Assembly: GCA_030706405.1 (NCBI GenBank)
Contig: JAUZOO010000005.1
Location: 248,001-312,000 of the forward strand
Source: Bacteroidota bacterium
GTDB lineage: Bacteria > Bacteroidota > Bacteroidia > Bacteroidales > JAAUTT01
DNA length: 64,000 bases
Reading direction: 5' to 3'
Every line of letters starts with the position of its first letter. The stretch's first letter is position 1. Shown in pieces: positions 37,916 through 46,769 of the stretch. A program made the position numbers and the translations under genes. The notes under the pieces are model-generated. The model was given only the letters and a program-made list of their open reading frames with translations, had not been told where the DNA came from and did no database searches.

Positions 37916-38242
37916 TTACGATTTAATCATCACCAGCATCATTTTAAAGCGTTCTACCGCTTTTACGGCATGAGGAATTCCGGCTGGCATGATGATGGCT
38001 TCTCCGGCTTCCAAAAGATGAGGCTGTCCGCCAAGCGTAATCTCGACCTTACCATCCAGAACATTAACCAGCGCATCGAACGGAGCCGTATGTTCCGACA
38101 ATCCTTCGCCCTGATCAAATGCAAAAAGCGTTACATTTCCGGTATCTTTTTTTACAATGGTTTTGCTAACCACTGCCTGTGTCGAATAAACAACAGCTTC
38201 TGCCACAACGAACTTTTCGCCCTTATTTACAATACTTTCCAT
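37916..38242 (-). CDS. cupin domain protein in the hcp cluster
   Basis: About 108 residues from ATG 38242. Single cupin fold with motif region HTAPFDALVNVLDGKVEITL and second motif EAGEAIIMPAGIPHAVKA, which carries the metal-binding-type His. An upstream in-frame ATG at 38284 would place the first 14 residues in a hairpin, so the shorter form is preferred. Small cupins next to hcp genes recur in anaerobes; the ligand is unknown. ygbA follows after 10 bases. Confidence 0.87.
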   Translation of the reverse strand: MESIVNKGEKFVVAEAVVYSTQAVVSKTIVKKDTGNVTLFAFDQGEGLSEHTAPFDALVNVLDGKVEITLGGQPHLLEAGEAIIMPAGIPHAVKAVERFKMMLVMIKS

Positions 38243-38260
38243 ATCTGTAATTTTTATTGC

Positions 38261-38293
38261 CGATAGACGATAGTTATGCCCCATCGTCTATCG
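38261..38293 (-). repeat. hairpin between hcp and the cupin gene
   Basis: Perfect 11-bp inverted repeat CGATAGACGAT / ATCGTCTATCG with 11-base loop, 11 bases past the hcp stop. On the minus strand it is followed by GCAATAAAAATT, not a strong T-run, so it may reduce read-through or protect the hcp message. Confidence 0.6.
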
Positions 38294-38303
38294 ACCTGAT
38301 TTA

Positions 38304-39950
38304 CTAATTAAGCCATGCTAAATCAGCTTCAACTTCGGAGATACCTCCAATGCCGAAGTTCTCAACCAGAACATTTACCACATTAGGCGAAAGAAACGCC
38401 GGTAATGTAGGGCCGAGATGGATATTCTTCACGCCAAGATGTAACAAGGCAAGAAGCACTATCACAGCCTTTTGTTCATACCATGCAATGTTATAAACTA
38501 TAGGCAACTGGTTAATGTCATCCAAACCAAATACTTCTTTGAGTTTCAATGCGATGAATGCCAACGAGTATGAGTCGTTGCACTGACCGGCATCGAGAAC
38601 GCGGGGAATTCCACCGATGTCACCCAATGAAAGTTTATTGTAGCGGTATTTGGCACATCCTGCGGTAAGAATAACAGAATCAGACGGAAGTTGTTCAGCA
38701 AAATTGCTGTAATAATCGCGGCTTTTCATACGGCCATCGCAACCGGCCATCACCACAAACTTACGGATAGCTCCCGATTTTACGGCATCAACTACCTTGT
38801 CGGCCAATGCCATTACCTGGTTATGAGCAAATCCACCCACAATTTCGCCTTGTTCAATAGCTGTAGGAGCTTTACAACGTTTGGCCTGTTCAATAATTGC
38901 CGAAAAATCTTTCGGTTTACCGTTAACACGGTCGGCTATGTGCGGAAATCCGTCAAAGCCTGCAGCTCCGGTAGTATATACCTTATCAGCATACGAAGCA
39001 TTGCTACGTGGTGGAACCAAACAATTGGTAGTAAAAAGAATAGGTCCATTAAAGGACTTAAATTCTTCTTTTTGTTTCCACCATGCATTACCATAATTGC
39101 CTACAAAATTTTTATATTTTTTGAAAGCTGGATAGTAATGGGCTGGAAGCATTTCGCTGTGGGTATAGATGTCAACACCGGAACCTTCGGCTTGTTGAAG
39201 CAATTCTTCCAAATCTTTAAGGTCGTGCCCGCTAATCAGGATACCAGGATTAGTGCCAACACCAATGTTTACCTTGGTAATTTCGGGATGGCCAAAAGTC
39301 TCGGTATTTGCCCTATCCAGAAGAGCCATGACGTCCACCCCGTACTTGCCGGTTTCCAACACTAATCCCAACCAATCATTCAATCCCAAGTTTTCGTTGG
39401 TGGATTGAGCCAGGGCCTTCTGTATAAAAGCAAATATTTCTTTTTCTTCAAAACCAAGGTTGTGGGCATGCTCGGCATACGCAGCCATACCTTTCAACCC
39501 ATAAATAGTCAACTCTTTAAGTGAACGAATATCTTCGTTTTCAGTTGATAAAATACCTATTGTTGTTGCTTTTTGTTCAAATTCTGCTTCAGAATCTGCA
39601 AACCACGAAGCAACATCTCCACTCTGCTCAATTTTCTTTCCTTTTTCGCCAAGTTCATCGCGTAAACGGTTACGAAGGGATAATCCCTTGCGGATACGGT
39701 TCACAAACACTTGTTTACTAAAGTTTGCATTGGTGATGGTTGCAAACAAACTATCGATTACAAAACGATCAACATCGGAAAACTCTTTCCCCTCATTACG
39801 GGCTTCGGTACTATAAAGGCTGATACCCTTAACCACATACACTAATAAATCCTGAAGATTAGCAACATCGCCGGTTTTACCGCAAACTCCGTTAATTGTA
39901 CAACCGGTGCCTTTTGCAGCTTCCTGGCATTGAAAACAAAACATACTCAT
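38304..39950 (-). CDS. hcp: hybrid cluster protein (hydroxylamine / NO reductase)
   Basis: 548 residues, cytoplasmic. The N-terminal Cys set is C5-x2-C8-x8-C17-x5-C23 ([15 protein letters not shown]), the spacing of the [4Fe-4S] class found in strict anaerobes. The hybrid-cluster ligands fall in the later [16 protein letters not shown] and [14 protein letters not shown] regions. Hcp reduces NO and hydroxylamine and protects against nitrosative stress. It is the central gene of a minus-strand cluster with a ferredoxin-like protein upstream and cupin plus ygbA-like genes downstream. Confidence 0.96.
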   Translation of the reverse strand: MSMFCFQCQEAAKGTGCTINGVCGKTGDVANLQDLLVYVVKGISLYSTEARNEGKEFSDVDRFVIDSLFATITNANFSKQVFVNRIRKGLSLRNRLRDELGEKGKKIEQSGDVASWFADSEAEFEQKATTIGILSTENEDIRSLKELTIYGLKGMAAYAEHAHNLGFEEKEIFAFIQKALAQSTNENLGLNDWLGLVLETGKYGVDVMALLDRANTETFGHPEITKVNIGVGTNPGILISGHDLKDLEELLQQAEGSGVDIYTHSEMLPAHYYPAFKKYKNFVGNYGNAWWKQKEEFKSFNGPILFTTNCLVPPRSNASYADKVYTTGAAGFDGFPHIADRVNGKPKDFSAIIEQAKRCKAPTAIEQGEIVGGFAHNQVMALADKVVDAVKSGAIRKFVVMAGCDGRMKSRDYYSNFAEQLPSDSVILTAGCAKYRYNKLSLGDIGGIPRVLDAGQCNDSYSLAFIALKLKEVFGLDDINQLPIVYNIAWYEQKAVIVLLALLHLGVKNIHLGPTLPAFLSPNVVNVLVENFGIGGISEVEADLAWLN

Positions 39951-40035
39951 AATAATGCGTTTAGATCTTATTAATTATTAAATCACTCATTTTAAAATAT
40001 TTAACTTCTGTTATTCACTCAAAATAATTCACTGA

Positions 40036-40944
40036 TTATACCCAGTCCTCCGATAGTATATCTCCTTGAATTCCAACCGTGATGGCTTTTACCGGAACTT
40101 TACGGCTGGCCGACTGAACCGCTTTCATAACAAGTTGCAACAAACCTCCGCAACAAGGAACTTCCATAATCATTACCGTAATGGTATTTACTTTGGCGTT
40201 GTCAATCATGGTGATCAGCTTGTCGAGATAAATTTCCTTACTGGAATCGAGCTTGGGACAAGCAATTGCGAGTTTTTTGTCCTGCAAAAACTTACTGTGA
40301 AAATTGCCCAGTGAAAAGGCCACACAATCGGCAGCCACCAAAAGATTGGCACCCTGAAAAAACGATGCCATCGGGTTTATAAGATGCATTTGAACAGGCC
40401 ATTGTGTAAGCGCCGAGGGAGCCTCTTGAGATGAGACTACAGGCTCAGCTGTACGCACAAAGGAACGCGACTGCGATCCGGGGCAACCACCACCTCCATG
40501 ATAATGAGCCGCAACCGGTTGTACCACAACCTTAGGCTGCGAGGTGCCACCTGCCGGAGTATGATGCACTACATCAATAACTTCTTTGATATCGAACAAT
40601 GCTTTATCTTGATTTTGCGTAAGATACCCGACTCCTTGTTTCAAAAATGCAAACTCGCCATGCTCCTTTAAATGTTTCAAGTGGGCAATGACTACATTCT
40701 TTCCCTTTGGCAGCATTTCCGCCATCACCTTAACTTCGTCATATGCATCTGCCTCTCGAAGTTCGATTTCAAGGGCGCCTTCAGGGCAATGTCCTAGGCA
40801 GGCTCCCAGCCCGTCGCACATCAACTCACTAACCAACACTGCCTTGCCATCGATAATCTGCAATGCACCTTCGTGGCAGTTGGGTACACATTCCCCACAA
40901 CCGGTACATTTTTCATCATCTATTTTTACAATCTCTCGTTTCAT
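40036..40944 (-). CDS. 4Fe-4S ferredoxin-domain protein, likely Hcp electron donor
   Basis: 302 residues. The N-terminus carries two [4Fe-4S] motifs, KCTGCGECVPNC and CDGLGACLGHCPEGAL. A linker rich in His and Gly (AAHYHGGGGCPGS) follows, and the C-terminal 130 residues contain further Cys (VAADCVAF, IACPKLD, VPCCGGLLQLV). Such proteins recur directly upstream of hcp in anaerobes and are probable redox partners; direct electron transfer is inference. Confidence 0.9.
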   Translation of the reverse strand: MKREIVKIDDEKCTGCGECVPNCHEGALQIIDGKAVLVSELMCDGLGACLGHCPEGALEIELREADAYDEVKVMAEMLPKGKNVVIAHLKHLKEHGEFAFLKQGVGYLTQNQDKALFDIKEVIDVVHHTPAGGTSQPKVVVQPVAAHYHGGGGCPGSQSRSFVRTAEPVVSSQEAPSALTQWPVQMHLINPMASFFQGANLLVAADCVAFSLGNFHSKFLQDKKLAIACPKLDSSKEIYLDKLITMIDNAKVNTITVMIMEVPCCGGLLQLVMKAVQSASRKVPVKAITVGIQGDILSEDWV

Positions 40945-41090
40945 TCAAAAAAATATAAGTTACTTCTTTTTTTATTCTTTTAACATCAAAACTCTGGAAA
41001 TCAATATTTATACATTTAAGTATTCAATTACTCAAATATATAAATAAGAAAATAAACATTCCAAATCATTTATCAAATTTTTAAGCTTTA

Positions 41091-41492
41091 CTAATCGATA
41101 TACATTGCAAGCGTCTGACCTTTAAGATAATCAATAAACTCTTGTGACATCTTTTGGGTAATGTTGTTCATAATACATTTACTGAACGGGCAAACCGGGG
41201 TATCGAACATACAATGGGTAATCTGAATGCGACCTTCGATAGACTCATAAATATCGAGAAATGTAATGTCTGCAGGGGCTTTTTTAAGTTGAAAACCACC
41301 GGATGGGCCACGTTGCGAAACGACGAACTCGTCTTTCACCAAACGTTGCATAACCTTAGCAACATGATGTTTAGACGTACTGGTGGCTTCCGCGATATGA
41401 ACCACATTCATTGGCGATTTCGATTTCGCCACCAACACCATAGCGTGTATGGCTATAGAAGCGGCATCCGATAAATTAAATAGTTTCGACAT
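41091..41492 (-). CDS. Rrf2-family regulator, NsrR-like
   Basis: 133 residues from ATG 41492; the frame extends upstream only through a TTG. The winged helix is clear: AIHAMVLVAKSKSPMNVVHI, then TSKHHVAKVMQRLVKDEFV. Three Cys in a row, CMFDTPVCPFSKC, lie where NsrR and IscR carry their Fe-S cluster. With hcp, the ferredoxin and ygbA-like genes downstream on the same strand, NO sensing is the likely role. Confidence is high for family, moderate for NO. Confidence 0.9.
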   Translation of the reverse strand: MSKLFNLSDAASIAIHAMVLVAKSKSPMNVVHIAEATSTSKHHVAKVMQRLVKDEFVVSQRGPSGGFQLKKAPADITFLDIYESIEGRIQITHCMFDTPVCPFSKCIMNNITQKMSQEFIDYLKGQTLAMYID

Positions 41493-41551
41493 AGCACTAT
41501 TTCGGTATTTAATTACCGCAAATATATAAATTATTAAAATAGCTTTACTTT

Positions 41552-41569
41552 TTTGGCACAATTTTGGGT
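41552..41569 (+). promoter_or_regulatory. second sigma54-like element (imperfect)
   Basis: TTTGGCACAATTTTGGG: GG and the second GG are separated by ten bases as in RpoN promoters, but -12 GC again reads GG. It strongly resembles the element at 3805. It points toward the cyclotransferase gene, about 135 bases away. Confidence 0.25.
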
Positions 41570-41641
41570 TATAAGATGTTATTAGTAAATGACGATTATT
41601 GATTTACAAGTGGCGATATAATAATCGCTTCTTCTGTTAAG

Positions 41642-41675
41642 TCTGATATACAATTACATATATCAATATATCAGA
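41642..41675. promoter_or_regulatory. operator-like inverted repeat before the cyclotransferase gene
   Basis: Outer arms TCTGATATA and TATATCAGA, 9 bp, separated by 16 bases that hold a further TATATC half-site. The repeat ends 28 bases before the ATG at 41704. AT-rich, so partly expected by chance. Confidence 0.45.
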
Positions 41676-41703
41676 TCAATAATCAAGAAAATAAAATTGA
41701 ATA

Positions 41704-42108
41704 ATGACAGAGAATCTATTGTTTGCATACGGTACCCTGATAAAAGGGTTAAAAAACGAAATGGCCGAATGGCTTGCCGGTGTAACTACTGAAATAGGCA
41801 CAGGATACTTCCCCGGGAAGTTATACATGTCAAAAAGTGGCTATCCGGCAGCTATTTACGATTCAGCTTCGCCCCAAAAAGTATTTGGTAAAATAATACG
41901 TCTGGCCGACCCCATAACCATATGGCACAGACTCGATGAATACGAAGGTATCGGAGGCTGTTATCCCAAACCTTATGAGTATCGCAGGGTTAGGGCTATA
42001 ATAACGGACCTTATTGATCAACAACATCATTGTAATGTTTACCTTTATAATTACCCGGTTAACGGCTTAAAAGAAATCCGTTCGGGGAAATTCTCCACAA
42101 CCTTATAA
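41704..42108 (+). CDS. gamma-glutamylcyclotransferase-like (GGCT/AIG2) protein
   Basis: 134 residues with the family start LLFAYGTLIKGL (YGTL substrate loop) and the catalytic-type Glu region around RLDEYEGIGG. Members cyclise gamma-glutamyl amines or amino acids to release 5-oxoproline, but many bacterial members have no proven reaction. Cytoplasmic. It stands alone after a gene-free stretch with two candidate regulatory sites. Confidence 0.9.
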   Translation: MTENLLFAYGTLIKGLKNEMAEWLAGVTTEIGTGYFPGKLYMSKSGYPAAIYDSASPQKVFGKIIRLADPITIWHRLDEYEGIGGCYPKPYEYRRVRAIITDLIDQQHHCNVYLYNYPVNGLKEIRSGKFSTTL

Positions 42109-42129
42109 CCGTTAGAGGATTTATCTTCG

Positions 42130-42137
42130 TACTTTTG
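42130..42137 (+). promoter_or_regulatory. -7 box before the small barrel gene
   Basis: TACTTTTG matches TAnnTTTG, about 45 bases ahead of the ATG at 42182; a weak GTTAG lies at -33 distance. Confidence 0.5.
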
Positions 42138-42181
42138 TATTTTGTACTTAAACCTAAATATTATTCATTAAATTAACTCAC

Positions 42182-42655
42182 ATGAAAAGAAAAGTCGTAT
42201 TTCTCATTGCCTTTGCTCTGCTTTTAAGCTTTTCGGCAACTAAAGCTCAACCGTACAAAACAGGGCTTGGGGTTCGTTTAGGAACATTTAGCGGATTAAC
42301 CGTAAAACATTTTGTAAGTTCAAAAAATGCCCTCGAAGGTATTTTATCGTTTCGCTGGGGAGGTACTGCTATCACAGGACTGTACGAATGGCAAAAGCAA
42401 ATTAAGGGTGCCCCTGGTTTGGACTGGGAAATTGGCTTAGGTGGCCACATTGGTTTTTGGGATAACAACAAATACTACTGGGCAAGAGACAACAGCTCTG
42501 CTATTGTAGGGTTGGATTTCATTCTAGGTCTGGAATACACCTTTAAAGATGCTCCTTTCTCCATTGGTTTGGACTGGAAACCGGCTTTTAACATTATTGG
42601 TGACGATCACTGGTGGAGTGACGGGGCTGCCCTTTCCATCCGCTACAATTTTTAG
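42182..42655 (+). CDS. small outer-membrane barrel protein, unrecognised
   Basis: 157 residues with signal peptide (MKRKVVFLIAFALLLSFSAT, cut near KAQ). The mature chain alternates hydrophobic residues and aromatic girdles (GLGVRLGTFSGLTV, ALEGILSFRWGGTAI, WEIGLGGHIGFWD, AALSIRYNF) and ends in Phe, so an eight-stranded outer-membrane barrel is likely. Single-gene unit with its own promoter box and terminator. Role unknown. Confidence 0.85.
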   Translation: MKRKVVFLIAFALLLSFSATKAQPYKTGLGVRLGTFSGLTVKHFVSSKNALEGILSFRWGGTAITGLYEWQKQIKGAPGLDWEIGLGGHIGFWDNNKYYWARDNSSAIVGLDFILGLEYTFKDAPFSIGLDWKPAFNIIGDDHWWSDGAALSIRYNF

Positions 42656-42663
42656 TACTCATC

Positions 42664-42699
42664 AAACAGCCCGTAATTACGGGCTGTTTGCTTCTTCTT
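42664..42699 (+). terminator. terminator of the small barrel gene
   Basis: Perfect 13-bp inverted repeat AAACAGCCCGTAA / TTACGGGCTGTTT at 42664-42689 followed by GCTTCTTCTT. Confidence 0.85.
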
Positions 42700-42756
42700 C
42701 TCAATATTGGAACTCTCCTGTTTTTCCATATCTTGTAGCCATAAAGAGCTAATCTG

Positions 42757-45279
42757 ATGGCAGAAAATACTGAAAAAAGTCGGTTAAAGTACAACGTTGC
42801 TCTGGGATTTTTATTTATCCTGGTCATATCGGCTTTGGCCATATCGCTATTATACAAAGGAATACATAACCTTCAAAAACTGGAGCAAGCCAATTCGGTT
42901 CCCAACAACAGACTTCACCGGATAAATCATGTTCTTACGCTGATAAACCAAGCAGAAACCCAATCGCGCTCTTATTTTATCCTGCGCAGTCAACCCGATT
43001 TGGGAGAATATGTAGTTACGTTAAACTTGTTAGAAAAAGATATTGACGAACTCGTCCGTACCAGTAAAAATGACACTTCGGAGACCTCCAAACTAAATGT
43101 TGTCCGCGACTTACTACGACGAAAAAAAGAAATTATCAGCCAGCTCAAACCGGTTGAGAAAGATGCCCTGTACTCAAAGGCCATCGATGAAGTTTATTCC
43201 CAGTCGCGACAAATAGCCAAGCCCGCTAAGGTCGTCAAGGAAAATGTTATTGTAAAACGAGACTCAATTGTTTCCCTTCCTAAAAAAAAGAACTTCTTTC
43301 AACGATTAAAATTTTTATTTTCAGGAAGTTCAGACGAAAAACAAAAAAACACCCAAGTTATAACCCAGCAGGTTGTTCGTATGGACACAATCGTGCATGG
43401 CACATCGGCCGACAGTATTGCGCAGACTCTAAGGCAAGCCCTCGACCGCATGAAACGCCGGGAAGCCCTGCTGCAAGACCAATCGGAGGATGACGAGGGT
43501 AAACTTCTTGAAAATGATCGTATCCTGCTTCAAAAAATACGGGAAATTGTCAATATACTGGAGACAAGGGAAGTTGATCAGATTAGCACCAAACTAAAGC
43601 AATCGTCCGCTATCCTGCAAAAGTCAACACGGGCTATCATTTTATTAGCCATCGTATCCATAATTGTCATTGCCTTCTTTTTATTTCTGATATTCAAGGA
43701 TATTGCCCGAGACCACAAATACCGACAGGCATTACAACAAGCCCGGATACATGCCGAAGAACTTTCGAAACTCAAGGAACAGTTTCTAGCCAATATGAGC
43801 CACGAAATCCGAACACCACTAAGCTCAATCATCGGGTTTACCGAACAATTGCAAAAAACAAACCTTGCTCCCGATCAACAGCAATATCTGCGCACAATCT
43901 CTAAGTCGTCGGGACACTTATTGGGATTGGTAAATGACATCCTAGACCTGTCAAAAATTGAGGCAGGAAAACTTCAACTCGAGAAAACCGGGTTTAACAT
44001 TGCAGAACTCATCGATGATGTTTGCGAATCATTTAGTTTAAAGGCCAACGATAAGAATATCAAAATAATAAAAGATATAGACCCGAGGCTAATCGGTCCT
44101 CTTATGGGAGATTCATTTCGTATCCGCCAGGTTATTACCAATTTGGTAAGCAATGCTTTGAAATTTACCGAAGAGGGCAGTGTTACTATTTCGGGGCATA
44201 TCCCGTCGCAGAGTGAAACGCTCACTATTGTTGAGCTGTCGGTTTCCGATACCGGCATTGGCATTGATCCGGAAAAGCAACATGCTATTTTTGAAGAATT
44301 TTCTCAAGCAGATTCCAGTACTACCCGAAAATACGGAGGTACGGGTTTGGGCCTTGCAATTGCTAAACGAATTGTGGAATTACACGGGGGACAAATGCAT
44401 CTAAAAAGCACTCCGGGAGAAGGTAGTACATTCTCTTTCGAGATACCTTTTGAAGTCTCATCGCATAACGTTGTTCCAACTTCTCCCCTACCAATAGCCC
44501 GTAAAGAAAATTTAGACAATCTTAAAAATATAAAAATCCTGGTTGTAGACGATGATGAAACCTCCCGCTCATTGATAACTCTGTTATTCAAAAATTCCGG
44601 GCTCGACGGGCATACCCTTTCAGACCCGACCCTTGTAATGGATTATCTTTTAAATCACCGGGTAGATATTCTCTTTTCCGATATTCAAATGCCAAAAATG
44701 AGCGGGATTGAACTTATCCGTTTAATCCGCTCTTATCCGGACAAAAAAATATCGGCGTTACCCGTGATTGCTCTAACGGCTAATGCCTCTAACCTGTCTC
44801 CGATAACCAATGTTGGATTTACAAACCGACTTGCAAAACCATTCAAAGAATCGGATTTCTTTGCCATCATTGTAAATACATTACATCCGGGAATAGCTTA
44901 TTCTACCACATCATCTATTGTCGAAGAACTTGACACTGAGGAAGTTTATTCACTGGAAGAAATTAGCCAGTTTGCCGACGGAGATAAAGATGCTATCCGC
45001 CATATTATCAATTCATTTATTACCAATAGCCGAAAAAGTATCGATGAAATAAAAGCCCTCATCCCAAACAATAATATAGTGGAAATATCGGCGCGGGCGC
45101 ATAAACTCCTTCCAACATTCCGGCAATTACATGTTTACGAAGTTGTTGACAATCTTGAAGAGCTGGAACGCTACAAAGAATTAAACGTTCCTGAAGATGA
45201 ATTTATCGACACAGCACAGAATACCTGTACTTTGGCAGAACAGGTAATTGAATTAATCCGAAAAGAAGTATTAAGCTGA
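42757..45279 (+). CDS. hybrid sensor histidine kinase with receiver and HPt domains
   Basis: 840 residues, inner membrane. The first helix is at about 13-35 and the second at about 295-317, enclosing a helical sensor region with a Lys-rich insert. Then come HisKA (ANMSHEIRTPLSSIIGF, phospho-His349), HATPase_c with the N box and G box DTGIGIDPE and GGTGLGLAIAK, a receiver (ILVVDDDETSRSL, acceptor Asp642 in LFSDIQMPKMSG) and a C-terminal HPt with His782 in ARAHKLLPTF. This is a complete four-step phosphorelay ending in HPt. It converges on an NtrC-type regulator 6 bases away, the likely target. Confidence 0.94.
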   Translation: MAENTEKSRLKYNVALGFLFILVISALAISLLYKGIHNLQKLEQANSVPNNRLHRINHVLTLINQAETQSRSYFILRSQPDLGEYVVTLNLLEKDIDELVRTSKNDTSETSKLNVVRDLLRRKKEIISQLKPVEKDALYSKAIDEVYSQSRQIAKPAKVVKENVIVKRDSIVSLPKKKNFFQRLKFLFSGSSDEKQKNTQVITQQVVRMDTIVHGTSADSIAQTLRQALDRMKRREALLQDQSEDDEGKLLENDRILLQKIREIVNILETREVDQISTKLKQSSAILQKSTRAIILLAIVSIIVIAFFLFLIFKDIARDHKYRQALQQARIHAEELSKLKEQFLANMSHEIRTPLSSIIGFTEQLQKTNLAPDQQQYLRTISKSSGHLLGLVNDILDLSKIEAGKLQLEKTGFNIAELIDDVCESFSLKANDKNIKIIKDIDPRLIGPLMGDSFRIRQVITNLVSNALKFTEEGSVTISGHIPSQSETLTIVELSVSDTGIGIDPEKQHAIFEEFSQADSSTTRKYGGTGLGLAIAKRIVELHGGQMHLKSTPGEGSTFSFEIPFEVSSHNVVPTSPLPIARKENLDNLKNIKILVVDDDETSRSLITLLFKNSGLDGHTLSDPTLVMDYLLNHRVDILFSDIQMPKMSGIELIRLIRSYPDKKISALPVIALTANASNLSPITNVGFTNRLAKPFKESDFFAIIVNTLHPGIAYSTTSSIVEELDTEEVYSLEEISQFADGDKDAIRHIINSFITNSRKSIDEIKALIPNNNIVEISARAHKLLPTFRQLHVYEVVDNLEELERYKELNVPEDEFIDTAQNTCTLAEQVIELIRKEVLS

Positions 45280-45284
45280 CGAGG

Positions 45285-46619
45285 TTATTCTATCCCGAAT
45301 TGTTTCATTTTATTATACAGCGTTTTACGATCGATATTTAACATCTGCGCAGCTTTACTCTTGTTAAATCGGGTCTTCTCGAGAACATCTTTAATCTTTT
45401 CAAATTCAATGCGGTCTATTGTTTCTTTCAGATCGTCGCCCATATTTGCTACGTTTAGAGGTGCGGCGGCCACCGAATTTAGCAATTCGCGAGGAAGGAC
45501 ATCGGTTGTCACGGAACTTCCACGAGTTAAAAGCACAGCCCGACGAATCACATTTTTTAATTCGCGGATATTTCCCGGCCACGAATATGTTTTAAATGCG
45601 TTAATAACCTTTTCGTCAAAACTTTCGACTGATCGGTTAAGCTCCTTGTTAGCTTGTTCCAAAAAGTGACGGGCAAAAAGTATCAAATCCTGACCACGTT
45701 CGCTCAAACGCGGTATATTCAGGGTAAACTCGTTGAGACGATGATAAAGGTCCTCACGAAACTCTCCTTTTTGCACAGCCAGCGACAATTCCTCGTTGGT
45801 TGCAGCAATAATGCGCACATCTACAGCTATTTCCTTATTACTTCCAATGGGTTTTACTTTGCGTTCCTGAATTGCACGAAGGAGTTGAACCTGAACTTCA
45901 TAACTAAGGTTACCTACCTCGTCAAGAAAAAGCGTTCCGCCATTGGCTTCCACAAACTGACCGGTTTTATCGCATACCGCACTGGTAAACGAACCCTTTA
46001 CGTGTCCAAAAAACTCACTTGCTGCCAGATCCTTGGATAAAGCACCGCAATCGACCGCAACAAATGGCTTTGAAGCCCGGTCACTTTCCTGATGAATCTT
46101 GCGGGCAACGTATTCCTTGCCGGTACCGCTCTCGCCCAGTATTAACACCGAAATTCCGGTTGGTGCAACCAAACTTACGTATTCGTTGAGCTTTGCAGCT
46201 TCTTCGCTTACGCCTCCAACAAAATCGGATTGCAGCGAAGGTGCTGGCTTCTGCCCCTTACCATCACGAATAGCAGCATTAACCGTAAATAGCATCTCAT
46301 CAGGATTTACGGGTTTGGTGACGTACTCAAAAGCCCCCATTTTAATAGCTTTTACAGCTGAACGGATATCACCATAGCCAGTCATCAGGATTACCGGCAA
46401 CTGCGGTTGTTTACGTTTTATCTCCGTAAGCAGTTCGAGACCGTCATTTTCGGGCAGGCGAATGTCGGTAAGTACCGCATCAAACACGTCCGTCTTTATA
46501 TTTTTTTGTCCTTCGGAGAATGAAAATGCCGTTTTGACGTTAAACCCTTTCTTTTCAAGGAAAGTCTTTAACATCAGGCAAAACGTGGCATCGTCGTCAA
46601 CAATGAGTATGTTTGGCAT
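45285..46619 (-). CDS. NtrC-family sigma54-dependent response regulator
   Basis: 444 residues: receiver (ILIVDDDATFCLML, acceptor Asp52), AAA+ domain with Walker A GESGTGKE (162-169) and Walker B GGTLFLDEV (227-235), and a C-terminal Fis-type helix-turn-helix (RFNKSKAAQMLNIDRKTLYN). The loop that contacts sigma54, normally GAFTGA, reads GSFTSA (209-214), changing two residues. It may still work, but is unusual. Its gene ends 6 bases from the hybrid kinase gene on the opposite strand, so the two are likely partners. Confidence 0.94.
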   Translation of the reverse strand: MPNILIVDDDATFCLMLKTFLEKKGFNVKTAFSFSEGQKNIKTDVFDAVLTDIRLPENDGLELLTEIKRKQPQLPVILMTGYGDIRSAVKAIKMGAFEYVTKPVNPDEMLFTVNAAIRDGKGQKPAPSLQSDFVGGVSEEAAKLNEYVSLVAPTGISVLILGESGTGKEYVARKIHQESDRASKPFVAVDCGALSKDLAASEFFGHVKGSFTSAVCDKTGQFVEANGGTLFLDEVGNLSYEVQVQLLRAIQERKVKPIGSNKEIAVDVRIIAATNEELSLAVQKGEFREDLYHRLNEFTLNIPRLSERGQDLILFARHFLEQANKELNRSVESFDEKVINAFKTYSWPGNIRELKNVIRRAVLLTRGSSVTTDVLPRELLNSVAAAPLNVANMGDDLKETIDRIEFEKIKDVLEKTRFNKSKAAQMLNIDRKTLYNKMKQFGIE

Positions 46620-46711
46620 GGAATTTTGTTATCGGCCATAAAAATACCAAGTTAATGACAGATAACAAGAATTTCACCCCTTTTTTTATAATACCTCTCC
46701 CTTACAAAATG

Positions 46712-46746
46712 ATGATAGCCCCGAACTATATGACCGGAGCTATCAT
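46712..46746 (-). terminator. terminator of the first TonB receptor gene
   Basis: Stem ATGATAGCTCCG / CGGGGCTATCAT on the minus strand, followed by CATTTTG. It lies 24 bases past the receptor stop. Confidence 0.7.
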
Positions 46747-46769
46747 TTTATGCCTTATAAAACAGATGA

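Noticed and set aside
38691-39365. Open frame of 224 codons on the plus strand
   Set aside because: It is antisense to hcp and explained by its codon usage.
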